From CAIVAT01 sp964628215 (lineage in GTDB: Bacteria > Bacteroidota > Bacteroidia > Bacteroidales > FEN-979), in assembly GCA_964628215.1 (NCBI GenBank), contig CAZVNF010000063.1:1-20446 (forward strand): a stretch of DNA of 20,446 nucleotides, written 5' to 3'. Position 1 is the first letter of the stretch. The number at the start of each line of letters is the position of its first letter. Of the stretch, positions 7,576-15,964 are shown piece by piece. Below the pieces are notes generated by a model that was given only the letters and a program-made list of their open reading frames with translations, was not told the origin of the DNA and made no database searches. Position numbers and translations under genes: made by a program.

Positions 7576-8910
7576 ATGAACAGCAAAATTATAAAATGGT
7601 TTCCGGTATATATTGGATTGATCTTTTTCCAGCTGGTATCAGGCCTCGCTTATTCCCAACAGGCTGAATCATCAGGAAAACCAGGTACGCCGGGATCTGA
7701 CACTCTGAAACCAAAGCCTGAAAAGAATTGCGAACAGCAGGCCATTGGCGATTTGTTCCGAAAGAAGGAGAAAGCCCCGAAACCTCCAAAGAAGTTCATG
7801 GCGCTCATCCTGCCAAATATTAGTTCAAATCCCTCCAATGGTTTTTTACTAGGAATTGGGGGAACATTCGGATGGTACATGGGGCCCAGAACAAACACGA
7901 GAGTTTCCTCTGCCCCCTTTACCATTGCAGTGACTTCAAAAAAACAGCTCATATCTTTTGTGAAATCCAATATTTATACAAAAGAGAATGATTTTTTCCT
8001 CCAGGGCGACTGGCGCTTCTACCTATACAGCCAGCCAACCTATGGGCTTGGTACCAACGCGCCCGATACAGGCAACCTGCCCAGTAATTTCCATTGGGCG
8101 GGAGAAGGTGGTTCGAATGATTCATTATCCTTCCCAATGAAATACAATTATGTGAAATTCAGTGAGATTGTAAACAGGAAGATCGTTGAGAATTTCTATG
8201 TTGGATTGGGGTACCATTTTGATTATTACTATAGCATTGACGATGAAAAACTTGACCTGGATTCATCCACCCAATTATTAACCCCGCATTACGGCTATTC
8301 GATCAAAAACAATTACAATATATCTCAGTATATGATGTCGGGATTGAGTGCCAATGTAGTCTACGACAGCCGCGATAACCAGGCCAATCCATATAAAGGT
8401 ATATACGCAAACATCAACTACCGCTATAATTTTAAATTCCTCGGAAGTGACCAGGATGCTTCTGAACTCTGGATGGAATTCAGAACCTATGTGGGCCTGT
8501 CGAAAAAGAAACCCCGCCACCTGGTGGCTTTCTGGGCATTCGGCGATTTCAACCTTACCGGTGACCTGCCTTATATGACACTTCCCTCGCTGGGTGGTGA
8601 CCAGCGGGCCCGTTCAGGGAGAGGCTATGTGAATGGAAGGTACCGCGGGAAGAACCTGGTGTATGGCGAAGCAGAATGGCGTTTCCCCATTTCCCAGTGT
8701 TCCCAGATACTGGGAGGCGTGATTTTTGTTAATGCCACAACCACCGACAACCCAGCCAGGGATATTGCCCTGTTTCAGTACATCAAGCCTGCAGTGGGTT
8801 TTGGGATCCGGTTGATGGTTAACAAATATTTCAGGACAAATATCAACCTCGACTTCGCGATAGGTTCCAATTCACAGGGATTCTATTTCTCAGGTCAGGA
8901 GACTTTCTAA
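7576..8910 (+). CDS. BamA/TamA-family outer-membrane barrel protein (Omp85, no POTRA)
   Basis: The 444-residue product has a Sec signal peptide (about residues 1-28, ending GLAYSQ) and a proline/lysine-rich linker (about 35-75, including KKEKAPKPPKKF). The rest is a beta-barrel of the surface-antigen/Omp85 type. Support comes from the strand pattern, the DSRDNQANPYKGIYANINY segment typical of the first half of such barrels, the L6-like GGDQRARSGRGYVNGRYRG, and the terminal phenylalanine (GQETF). It is too short for POTRA repeats, so it is more likely a barrel-only export or assembly component than BamA. ATG 7576 is preferred over 7519 because it opens the signal peptide and 7519 lies in the promoter-like segment. 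Its 3' end overlaps the convergent MscS gene by 21 bp. Confidence 0.82.
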   Translation: MNSKIIKWFPVYIGLIFFQLVSGLAYSQQAESSGKPGTPGSDTLKPKPEKNCEQQAIGDLFRKKEKAPKPPKKFMALILPNISSNPSNGFLLGIGGTFGWYMGPRTNTRVSSAPFTIAVTSKKQLISFVKSNIYTKENDFFLQGDWRFYLYSQPTYGLGTNAPDTGNLPSNFHWAGEGGSNDSLSFPMKYNYVKFSEIVNRKIVENFYVGLGYHFDYYYSIDDEKLDLDSSTQLLTPHYGYSIKNNYNISQYMMSGLSANVVYDSRDNQANPYKGIYANINYRYNFKFLGSDQDASELWMEFRTYVGLSKKKPRHLVAFWAFGDFNLTGDLPYMTLPSLGGDQRARSGRGYVNGRYRGKNLVYGEAEWRFPISQCSQILGGVIFVNATTTDNPARDIALFQYIKPAVGFGIRLMVNKYFRTNINLDFAIGSNSQGFYFSGQETF

Positions 8911-11337
8911 TCTGTCTGGCGGGGCCTCCCTGTCTATCGAACGCACGTGGATGTCCCTCTGCGGAAAGGGTATTTCAATATTGTTCTCTTTAAAGACTTC
9001 AAACACCTTGAAGTAAACTTCACTTTTAATCCTTCGTCCCTCGGCGTAATCGCCAATCCAGAAGAGCAGGGAGAAATCGAGTGAACTCTCTCCAAGGCCC
9101 CCAAAAAAGACCACAGGTTCGGGATCTTTGATAATCTCCGGGTGATTGTTGAGAATATCCAGCAGCAACCGTTGAACCAACGCAGGGTCAGAGTTATAGG
9201 AAACCCCCACAGGGATATCTATCCTTCGTTTTTGATCGGATAAGGTCCAGTTGATCACTTCGTTGGAAATCAGCTGCCCGTTAGGCACAATAACCTCTGC
9301 ACCATCGAATGTGCGGATATTGCTGGAACGGAGGTCGATGGATTTCACGTTGCCGGTTAACTGCCCTACCTGTACCGTATCCCCTAGCTGAATCGGACGT
9401 TCAAACAGCAAAATTAACCCTGAAACCATATTGTTAAATATGTTTTGAAGGCCAAAGCCGATGCCAACACTGAAAGCTCCCAGTACGATGGTCAGTTTGT
9501 CAATGGGAATGCCGGCCGCGTTCACCGCCAGGAAGAACCCGGTGATGATCAGGGTGTACTTTGCCCCCATGGCAATGGTGTGTGGTAACCCTTTTGAAAG
9601 GTTGTACCTGTTCAATACATCCTCCTCCAGTAAGATCCGTGTGAATTTTGCGATAAGTATCGAAAGGTAAATCATCACGAAAAAGATGACGATCACATCC
9701 GGAGAAAAGCTGGCTGACCCTATTGTGATCTGCCGGGTTAAAAAGAGCGTCAGCTGATCGTAAAGAAAGCCACTGATCCGGAAGCTTTTAAGGATCGTGA
9801 TTAACCATATATAAACTATAACGAAGTTGACCAGCTTAATGGTTTTTGAACTTATCTGAAACTCGTAGTTCTTAAGGAGATTTATTTTCTTTGCCTGTTT
9901 CGAATCAATGCCTATGATAATCAGTCCGTTGAAGATAAGTGCCAACAGGAAAAGGAGCACGCCGGTGAAAATATTGGTGAAAACTGCTGACAGGATCAGT
10001 TCTGCAAGGATGAGAAATCCGGTTAAATTTGCGGCCAAGGCAATAAATGACAGGAGAATATGCAATAATGTGAAAAGTAAAATCAGTTTGCGGTATCTCT
10101 TCGCCATCCCGGTATTCCTTCTGAAATTCCAGAAAAAGTGAGCCAGGAGCAAGGTGTCGGCAAGGGCGATAACCATAGCAAGGATCCGGTATGCCAAGGT
10201 ATCAATGTTGAAAAATATCAAAGATGCGTATATCAGGATTATCCCGGCAAAAGATGCCAGGTATCCCCGGAACCGGTTTTCTATCAGCGAACGTATCAGG
10301 TTCAGCAGGGGAAATGCAATAAGATAGGTGGAGAATTCCCGGAAGATCATTGGCCGGTCGGGAAACAGATAGGTTGTCAGGAACAAAGTGAGAAGGAGGG
10401 AGGTACTTACAGGTTGTGAAATGATCTTTATTAAACCCTGATCATAGATGCCGGTATTCGTTCTTTTGCTGATGTTTAGCTGTTTCCTGAGATTTATGAA
10501 AAACCAGATGAAAAAGAAGAAGAGGAAGAGTGTAAAATACCCCAGATCGGCATGTTCATCCAGGTAATTTCCAAGTACCCTGAGACGATAATTCCACAAG
10601 TTGTAAAATGAAGTTTCGATCTCTGTTGCGACGGGTGCCTGTTTATTCATGCTGAAAAACGTCGGATGATCGCGTTTGAAGGCGTTTTTCTGCATCATGG
10701 CGATCTGACCATTCACCTGTTCTGTCGCGAGGTCAACCTGCACACCTACCGAAATGGTTTTGTCGAGGATATCTGCAAGGGAATTGATTCTGCCGGAGAT
10801 CAGCATCACTGCCGAGTCGATATACACGATGGTGGAGGTAACCTTTGCAGGGACCACAGAGGGCATGCTGTCGCGTAAAAGAAAACTACGGGTATTTTTC
10901 CAGACAATGGATTCTTTCAGCAATTTTATCTTCAAGCCTTCAATCTCAGCTATCGTCGCAGACAACTCGGCCTGACCTTCATTGATCTTCCTCTGCTCCA
11001 TTTGAAGCCTGATCCTGCGGCCTTCGAGATTGCGGATATTCAACGACGGGTCTTTCAGATTAACGGGCATGAGCAGGTCCTCATCAATGGAAGCTATCAG
11101 CAAAGTATTGGAGGTTTTTAGTTTACTGATAGCCTGAGAGGAAATAATATCCCTGATCGCTTCCCTGGTACTGATGAAAACCTTCGAAGACCGGATAGAT
11201 ATTTCACTTATATCAATTTTATCTTTAGCTGATTTACTATTGTCCTTGGGAACCAGTGGGTTGTTTTTTGCTGCAATTATCCTTGTCGGGGCGAGTCCCG
11301 CAAGCAGAAGAATTAAAATCAACAGATGTTTTCTCAT
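8890..11337 (-). CDS. Large mechanosensitive channel, MscS family (MscK/MscM-like layout)
   Basis: The 815-residue protein is an inner-membrane tension-gated channel. It starts with a signal peptide (MRKHLLILILLLAGLAPTRIIA). A periplasmic part follows with a coiled-coil-like stretch (about residues 80-133, rich in E/Q/K/R), and then about eleven membrane helices from residue 260 on. The C-terminal MscS module spans about 590-790. Its pore helix carries GAFSVGIGFGLQNIFNN (about 618-634). The beta domain contains FERPIQLGDTV and TFDGAEVIVPNGQLISNEVINW, and the alpha/beta end follows. This extended form resembles MscK/YbdG-like relatives more than the 286-residue MscS. ATG 11337 is chosen because the upstream TTG (11373) coincides with a promoter-like element. 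It presumably protects against hypo-osmotic shock. Confidence 0.9.
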   Translation of the reverse strand: MRKHLLILILLLAGLAPTRIIAAKNNPLVPKDNSKSAKDKIDISEISIRSSKVFISTREAIRDIISSQAISKLKTSNTLLIASIDEDLLMPVNLKDPSLNIRNLEGRRIRLQMEQRKINEGQAELSATIAEIEGLKIKLLKESIVWKNTRSFLLRDSMPSVVPAKVTSTIVYIDSAVMLISGRINSLADILDKTISVGVQVDLATEQVNGQIAMMQKNAFKRDHPTFFSMNKQAPVATEIETSFYNLWNYRLRVLGNYLDEHADLGYFTLFLFFFFIWFFINLRKQLNISKRTNTGIYDQGLIKIISQPVSTSLLLTLFLTTYLFPDRPMIFREFSTYLIAFPLLNLIRSLIENRFRGYLASFAGIILIYASLIFFNIDTLAYRILAMVIALADTLLLAHFFWNFRRNTGMAKRYRKLILLFTLLHILLSFIALAANLTGFLILAELILSAVFTNIFTGVLLFLLALIFNGLIIIGIDSKQAKKINLLKNYEFQISSKTIKLVNFVIVYIWLITILKSFRISGFLYDQLTLFLTRQITIGSASFSPDVIVIFFVMIYLSILIAKFTRILLEEDVLNRYNLSKGLPHTIAMGAKYTLIITGFFLAVNAAGIPIDKLTIVLGAFSVGIGFGLQNIFNNMVSGLILLFERPIQLGDTVQVGQLTGNVKSIDLRSSNIRTFDGAEVIVPNGQLISNEVINWTLSDQKRRIDIPVGVSYNSDPALVQRLLLDILNNHPEIIKDPEPVVFFGGLGESSLDFSLLFWIGDYAEGRRIKSEVYFKVFEVFKENNIEIPFPQRDIHVRSIDREAPPDRLESLLT

Positions 11338-11370
11338 GGCGAGTGAGTTTGGAAACGGGGTATTGAGAGG

Positions 11371-11399
11371 CAAAAATAGTTTTTATCCTGTCAAAACAA
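11371..11399 (-). promoter_or_regulatory. Putative promoter of the MscS-family gene
   Basis: On the minus strand TTG (11399-11397), an 18-nt spacer and TATTTTTG (11378-11371) match TTG / TAnnTTTG. A leader of about 28 nt to ATG 11337 would result. The position argues against a start upstream of 11337. Confidence 0.4.
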
Positions 11400-11404
11400 C
11401 ATTA

Positions 11405-11434
11405 TTGAACACGGGATAATAATTTATATTTTTG
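11405..11434 (+). promoter_or_regulatory. Putative promoter of the mutarotase-kinase fusion / fucP operon
   Basis: TTG (11405-11407), a 19-nt spacer and TATTTTTG (11427-11434) fit the Bacteroidota consensus exactly. It lies back to back with the minus-strand MscS promoter, which makes 11371-11434 a compact divergent promoter region. The leader to ATG 11504 is about 60 nt. Confidence 0.6.
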
Positions 11435-11503
11435 CCGATAAGTTAAATTGTGGGTTTTACCCTTTCCTTTAGTAACTGAATGCATTAAATATGACCTACG
11501 ACC

Positions 11504-13270
11504 ATGAGTGAACAACTGCAGGTTTTCGGGAGCATTATCAAGTTGAAACCGGGTAATACGGTGCAGTATAAAGCCTTGCATCGCAACACATTTCCGGGTG
11601 TAATCGACCGAATCGAAAAGTCCAACATCAGCGATTACACAATTTTCCTGTCCGACGGGATTCTGTTCAGTCATATGGCCTATGCGGGAGCCGATTTTGA
11701 GCATGACATGAACGAGATGGCCAGTGATGAGCCTACCCGCGATTGGTGGCTGCTTACCGATCCTTTGCAGGAACCTTTTGAAGGATGCAGGGAAGGAGAA
11801 TGGTGGGCTGCAATTGAACATGTACTGAGTTTTAACCAGGGTGACCCGGCTTCCCCTACCGCTCAAAGGCACGCATTTATGGTGGAATCCGGTGTAATTG
11901 CCCCGGAAATCATACTGGATTTGCAGAAGGAATTGCCTCAGAAGAAATATCCATCCGCCTTTAAATTGAGAATATTCAAAGGTTACAGCAAATATTTCAT
12001 CTACCTGGAAGTTCCGGAAACTATTGACCTCAAACGTCAATTCACCGGATTGTTGCCACTCCTCGAAGTTGCGCAACCCATGGAGGAAGTTTTTCATACC
12101 GGTTCACATATATCTGAAGTTCAGCAACCTAAGAAAATATTTGTATCCGGGTGTTTCGATATGCTTCACAGTGGCCATATTGCCTTCCTACAGGAAGCCG
12201 CCCAATATGGCAATTTATATGTCTGTATTGGTTCCGATGCTACTATCGCACAGCTGAAAGGCCGGTACCCGGTAAATTCGGAACAGGAAAGGAAGTATAT
12301 TCTGGAAGCACAGTCCTGTGTGTATCGTTGCCTGGTAAATGCAGGTTCGGGAATAATTGATTTTGAAGCAGAGCTTAAAATGATCAGGCCGGATATTTTC
12401 ATTGTCAATGAAGACGGACACACCCCGATAAAAGAGGCGTTATGTGCAGATGCAGGAATTGAGTACAAAGTGTTAAAGCGAATCCCCTCTGCCGGATTGC
12501 CTACACGTTCAACCACGCTGTTGAGAACCGAATGCACTATTCCCTTCCGCATCGACCTTGCGGGTGGCTGGCTCGACCAACCGTATGTTTCTGCTTTCTG
12601 CCCCGGTTCCGTACTGACCATCAGCATTGAACCCACCATCGGGTTTAACGAACGCAGCGGGATGGCATCGAGTACGAGGAGGAAAGCCATCGAACTCTGG
12701 CGCAATGAACTCCCTCACGGTGATCCTGAACACCTTGCGAAAATATTGTTCAGCTTTGAGAACCCTCCGGGCACCCAAATCATTGCCGGAAGCCAGGATG
12801 CATTGGGAATTGTCATGCCCGGATTAAATAAATTGCATTACACCGGCGGTTACTGGCCCGACCAGCTAACCTGTATCCATGATGAGGAAACCCTGGAATG
12901 GATTGAGCAGCATCTGTACCTGGTAACACTCGGACCGCGGGTTAAACAGTATGATGTTCTTGCCAATACCGATATCACTGCAGAAAAGGCACTTGCCCTT
13001 GCCAATGCTGCCGAAGATTGCTGGAATGCCATACTCACCAGGAATCTGGAAGCTTTTGGCAATGCCTTCCGGCGTTCTTTTGAAGCACAGGTGGCCATGT
13101 TCCCTTTTATGGCAGATGAAGAAATTTATAAAACTATCGAACATTACCGGGACACGGCTGCAGGGTACAAACTTTCGGGTGCGGGTGGGGGAGGATATCT
13201 CATCATGGTTGCCGAAAAACCCCTCAGGGATGCCATGCAGATACATATCCGCAGAAAAAACAACCTTTGA
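11504..13270 (+). CDS. Mutarotase / cytidylyltransferase-fold / GHMP sugar-kinase fusion protein
   Basis: This 588-residue cytoplasmic protein joins several sugar-activating domains. Residues 1-105 are an L-rhamnose/L-fucose mutarotase-type (COG3254, RhaM) domain, with H26 in YKALHRNTFP, Y45 in SDYTIF and W81-W82, matching RhaM positions by eye. Residues about 115-205 look like a degenerate second copy (KYFIYLEV and a terminal MEEVFH) without these residues. Residues 208-345 are a HIGH-superfamily nucleotidylyltransferase with H222-SGH and TRSTTLLR near 336. Residues 345-588 resemble a GHMP kinase: RIDLAGGWLDQP from 349, an atypical middle motif GSQDALG at 429, and KLSGAGGGGY at 556. A role in anomerising, 1-phosphorylating and nucleotidylating L-fucose or a similar sugar is inferred, analogous to Fkp but with a different nucleotidylyltransferase. 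A FucP-like permease follows after 10 nt. Confidence 0.8.
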   Translation: MSEQLQVFGSIIKLKPGNTVQYKALHRNTFPGVIDRIEKSNISDYTIFLSDGILFSHMAYAGADFEHDMNEMASDEPTRDWWLLTDPLQEPFEGCREGEWWAAIEHVLSFNQGDPASPTAQRHAFMVESGVIAPEIILDLQKELPQKKYPSAFKLRIFKGYSKYFIYLEVPETIDLKRQFTGLLPLLEVAQPMEEVFHTGSHISEVQQPKKIFVSGCFDMLHSGHIAFLQEAAQYGNLYVCIGSDATIAQLKGRYPVNSEQERKYILEAQSCVYRCLVNAGSGIIDFEAELKMIRPDIFIVNEDGHTPIKEALCADAGIEYKVLKRIPSAGLPTRSTTLLRTECTIPFRIDLAGGWLDQPYVSAFCPGSVLTISIEPTIGFNERSGMASSTRRKAIELWRNELPHGDPEHLAKILFSFENPPGTQIIAGSQDALGIVMPGLNKLHYTGGYWPDQLTCIHDEETLEWIEQHLYLVTLGPRVKQYDVLANTDITAEKALALANAAEDCWNAILTRNLEAFGNAFRRSFEAQVAMFPFMADEEIYKTIEHYRDTAAGYKLSGAGGGGYLIMVAEKPLRDAMQIHIRRKNNL

Positions 13271-13280
13271 ATCCGCTCAA

Positions 13281-14531
13281 ATGACAAAAATAACACTCAC
13301 CACACGTGAATACCTGAAGCCTTTTATCCTGATTACCTCCCTGTTTTTTCTCTGGGGTATCGCGCATGGATTGGTTGATACACTAAACAAGCATTTCCAG
13401 TTGATCCTGCAGCTGTCAAAGTCGCAATCAGGGCTGATCCAGTTCGCACTTTACGGTGCATATTTCGGGATGGCATTGCCGGCTGGTTTTTTTATGCGCA
13501 AATATGGGTACAAGAAAGGCATCCTGCTTGGCCTTGCACTGTTTGCAGCCGGGGCTTTTTTGATTGCAGGGACCACGGTTTTTGAGTCTTTCTGGGTTTT
13601 TCTCACTTGCCTGTTTATCCTGGGATGTGGCCTCGCCACGCTGGAAACAGCCGCCAATCCTTACACAACCCGGCTCGGTCCGGGTGAATCTTCTGAACGC
13701 AGGATTAATTTTTCGCAATCATTCAACGGGCTTGCCTGGGTGATCGGCCCGTTGATCGGGTTGGCCATTTATGGCGACCAGGGGGTTGCCCCGGGCGAAA
13801 AACTCTTTTCCCTGATCATTCCTTATATCGTTATCGGGCTGGCAGTGGGGGCTGTTTTTATCCTGATCCTGATGACACCTCTTCCGGAGATCAAGGATGA
13901 GCATGAGCCGGGAGAAAATAATGACAAACATTCAGCAGCACCGGGTCATATCAGAATTTCCCTGTTCCGGCAAAGGCATTTTGTACTTGGAGTTCTGGCA
14001 CAGTTATCCTATGTAGCGGCACAGACGGGTATTTTCAGTTACCTCATCAATTTTATGACAGATGCCGGACAAACGCCTCATTTTGAAGTCAGGAATGGTC
14101 CGTATTTCCTGTCGATCGGATTTGCCCTGTTCATGGCAGGGAGGATGATCAGCAGTTTTATCATGGCATACATCCGTCCGGCAAGATTGCTTGCGTTGTA
14201 TGCCCTCCTGTGCATGGTATTGTTAATTCTGGTCTTTGCCAACCTTGGCTATATTTCCGTGGTGGCACTTTACGGTATTTTCTTTTTTATGTCGGCTATG
14301 TTCCCAACCATCTTTGCCCTTGGAATCAAGAACCTTGGGCCGGATACCAAGCGGGCATCATCTTTTATGGTAATGTCTATCGTCGGGGGTGCCATCTTCC
14401 CAATCCTTATGGGGTATATTGCAGACCATCACGGCATAACCACAGGGTTTCTGGCACCCTTGCCGCTTTTCGGTTTTATATTATACTATGCTTTGTGGGG
14501 GAGTGGCACCCGTGCAAAAAATTTACAATAA
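13281..14531 (+). CDS. fucP: FucP-like sugar:H+ symporter (MFS)
   Basis: The 416-residue inner-membrane transporter belongs to the FHS (fucose-galactose-gluconate:H+ symporter) branch of the major facilitator superfamily. About twelve helices are visible. The segments FLWGIAHGLVDTLNKHFQ, GLIQFALYGAYF, PAGFFMRKYGYKKGI and LETAANPYTTRLGP align by eye with E. coli FucP. The two residues essential there, D46 and E135, correspond to D33 and E122 here. The NFSQSFN segment after helix 4 is also kept. ATG 13281 starts 10 nt after the fusion protein's stop and matches the FucP N-terminus; an open frame upstream lies inside the preceding gene and is not coding. Co-transcription with the mutarotase/kinase fusion suggests the imported sugar is its substrate. 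L-fucose is most likely, but related FHS members take other hexoses or N-acetylglucosamine. Confidence 0.88.
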   Translation: MTKITLTTREYLKPFILITSLFFLWGIAHGLVDTLNKHFQLILQLSKSQSGLIQFALYGAYFGMALPAGFFMRKYGYKKGILLGLALFAAGAFLIAGTTVFESFWVFLTCLFILGCGLATLETAANPYTTRLGPGESSERRINFSQSFNGLAWVIGPLIGLAIYGDQGVAPGEKLFSLIIPYIVIGLAVGAVFILILMTPLPEIKDEHEPGENNDKHSAAPGHIRISLFRQRHFVLGVLAQLSYVAAQTGIFSYLINFMTDAGQTPHFEVRNGPYFLSIGFALFMAGRMISSFIMAYIRPARLLALYALLCMVLLILVFANLGYISVVALYGIFFFMSAMFPTIFALGIKNLGPDTKRASSFMVMSIVGGAIFPILMGYIADHHGITTGFLAPLPLFGFILYYALWGSGTRAKNLQ

Positions 14532-14561
14532 CTCCGGCCCCGGGATGGGGTATTTCCTCTG

Positions 14562-15464
14562 CTATTTCCTGATACCTAACCTGCGGTCGGGTTCCCGGCC
14601 ATAACCCCGGATCAGGATACTGTCGTTCGTTAATGTGACTTCAGCGAAAGCATTCACTCTGGTGTTGACCATTCCCACGAAATTCACCAGGTGGATACCT
14701 TCTTTTTCATGGTAATATCCTTTATGGTAATGACCCGTGAAGTAGGCCTTCACACTATGATATTGTGTTAACAGGGAGAAAAGTTCATGGTTATTGAAGA
14801 GGTTATGATCTCCTTTGGAATAAAGGGGGAAATGACAGGCAACGATGATTTTTCGCTTCCCCTTTTCAGCTTCCTTCAATTGCTCCTCCAGCCATTGCAT
14901 CTGCTCACTGCCAATGCCTCCATTCCATGGCATCCCATTTGGCTGAAGTGCTGAAAAAAGTCCGCCAACCATTTCATTGCGCTCCCTGCGTTGTTTCGCG
15001 GTTTGTGGAGCAAAATAGCTCAAATCGTCCCCGTTAAGGACAATGACTGACCAAAGGCCAAAATCCACTTTGTAGTGCCCGCTCTCCAAACCGATCCTCC
15101 CGATTAAACCATTCTTCATCTTTGAAGCGATCATGTAATCATGGTTGCCCAGCACCAGGTGCAGGGGTGCGCTGAACTTACCGAAGCGGGGCAGCACACT
15201 GTCATAGCTTTCATATCCATGGTCGATCATGTCGCCCAGGTGAAAGACGCCATCAAGGTCCAGGGCATTGAATACAGTTATGCAACTGTCGAGTTTCTGC
15301 AGTGATAAGCGGTAGTGACGGATTCCGCTTTCGGTGCAGTTGCAATACTGGCAATCGGTAAATATCCCGAGGCGGACAACAGGCTGCTCCTGGCAATGCC
15401 CTGCCAGGCTGATAAAGACCAGCAACCAGGCCATCACGGAGACTTTAATTTTAACTGGATGCAT
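14562..15464 (-). CDS. Secreted metallophosphoesterase (ADPRM-like)
   Basis: The 300-residue protein is a calcineurin-type metallophosphoesterase exported by a signal peptide (about residues 1-24). All metal-binding motifs are present: D37 in FTDCQY, GDMID at 77-81, GNHD at 106-109, ACHFPLYS near 214 and GHYH near 248. The opening FTDCQY with a later HYR and the DGVFHLGDMID spacing resemble ADP-ribose/CDP-alcohol diphosphatases, so a periplasmic nucleotide-diphosphate or phosphoester hydrolase is likely; the substrate is not proven. The cysteine at 24 is not in a proper lipobox. The first ATG of the frame, 15464, gives the signal peptide. It converges with fucP, whose stop is 30 nt away; the gap holds only a weak CCCC/GGGG hairpin (14538-14550). 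Confidence 0.85.
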   Translation of the reverse strand: MHPVKIKVSVMAWLLVFISLAGHCQEQPVVRLGIFTDCQYCNCTESGIRHYRLSLQKLDSCITVFNALDLDGVFHLGDMIDHGYESYDSVLPRFGKFSAPLHLVLGNHDYMIASKMKNGLIGRIGLESGHYKVDFGLWSVIVLNGDDLSYFAPQTAKQRRERNEMVGGLFSALQPNGMPWNGGIGSEQMQWLEEQLKEAEKGKRKIIVACHFPLYSKGDHNLFNNHELFSLLTQYHSVKAYFTGHYHKGYYHEKEGIHLVNFVGMVNTRVNAFAEVTLTNDSILIRGYGREPDRRLGIRK

Positions 15465-15505
15465 CGGGAAAACGATCAACAAAAATTACGTTGGTTTTGC
15501 TGATG

Positions 15506-15534
15506 CAAAGGTCATAAAGAAATTCAATAATCAA
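15506..15534 (-). promoter_or_regulatory. Putative promoter of the metallophosphoesterase gene
   Basis: On the minus strand TTG (15534-15532), an 18-nt spacer and GACCTTTG (15513-15506), followed by CA, are close to TTG / TAnnTTTG with one mismatch. The leader to ATG 15464 would be about 35 nt. Confidence 0.35.
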
Positions 15535-15964
15535 TATCAAGTTTTGAAAAATCTGTATTGGGATCCATTTGGTACGTTTCCAAAATCGGAAACTGACACT
15601 CCGGCAGCCAAATTATAGTCATATTGGCAAAATAAAGGTCTCAGAAATTCTGAAACCCTTGATTTTACTGGTTGGAGCAACAGGATTTGAACCGTCTCCC
15701 GGATGGGTTGATTTTATTGATGTTTCAGAACTGCTCTTAAAAACTCAGGCAATATCTTAGGTGGATTTTCGATAAAAACCAGAACGGTGTGTTCATAAGT
15801 TTCTCCCGGTAATCCTTTGTTTTCGCCAGTAATTCATTGTCAAATTTATTCAATTTTCAGGTTCTTTATCAAACTGAATGGGTAAATTTTCAACAAAGGA
15901 ATACAAGGCCATTTCCTTAAAGAACCGACCACCATGTAGTATTAAATGGCAAATGGTTAAATAG
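15535..15964. other. Non-coding stretch containing a tRNA-3'-end-like fragment
   Basis: These 430 bp hold no supported gene; a plus-strand open frame across 15569-15760 is most likely spurious. On the minus strand, 15693-15669 read as the 3' quarter of a tRNA: GG, the T-loop TTCAAAT, CCTGT, a 7-nt acceptor strand TGCTCCA, discriminator A and CCA. The matching 5' T-stem strand is not complementary (GACGG against CCTGT). No cloverleaf with D- and anticodon arms follows, so it is a fragment at best. The plus-strand translation of this piece gives VGATGFEP, a peptide often produced by tRNA ends. No template repeat for the neighbouring lectin-like tail was found here. Confidence 0.45.

Noticed and set aside
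11402..12097. Minus-strand open frame of 231 residues
   Set aside because: It lies antisense to the mutarotase domains, whose motifs are clear on the plus strand, and includes the divergent promoter.
12951..13280. N-terminal extension of the FucP-like protein
   Set aside because: The 110 extra residues lie inside the kinase domain of the upstream gene in another frame; ATG 13281 matches the FucP N-terminus.
14532..14561. Bidirectional terminator between fucP and the metallophosphoesterase gene
   Set aside because: Only a 4-bp CCCC/GGGG stem is present, with no real T-tract; too weak to list.
15660..15745. Complete tRNA gene on the minus strand
   Set aside because: The 5' T-stem strand does not pair, and no D-arm or anticodon arm can be built; only the 3' quarter fits.
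15569..15760. Open frame with the peptide VGATGFEP
   Set aside because: The peptide is the translation of a tRNA-3'-end-like sequence; there is no ribosome site, no homology recognised and no domain character.
15485..15964. Template repeat for the DUF1566 tail
   Set aside because: I searched by eye for near-copies of the last 100 bp of the adhesin gene, such as the GTTCGGGC or TATTGGAG segments, and found none in this stretch or elsewhere in the window.
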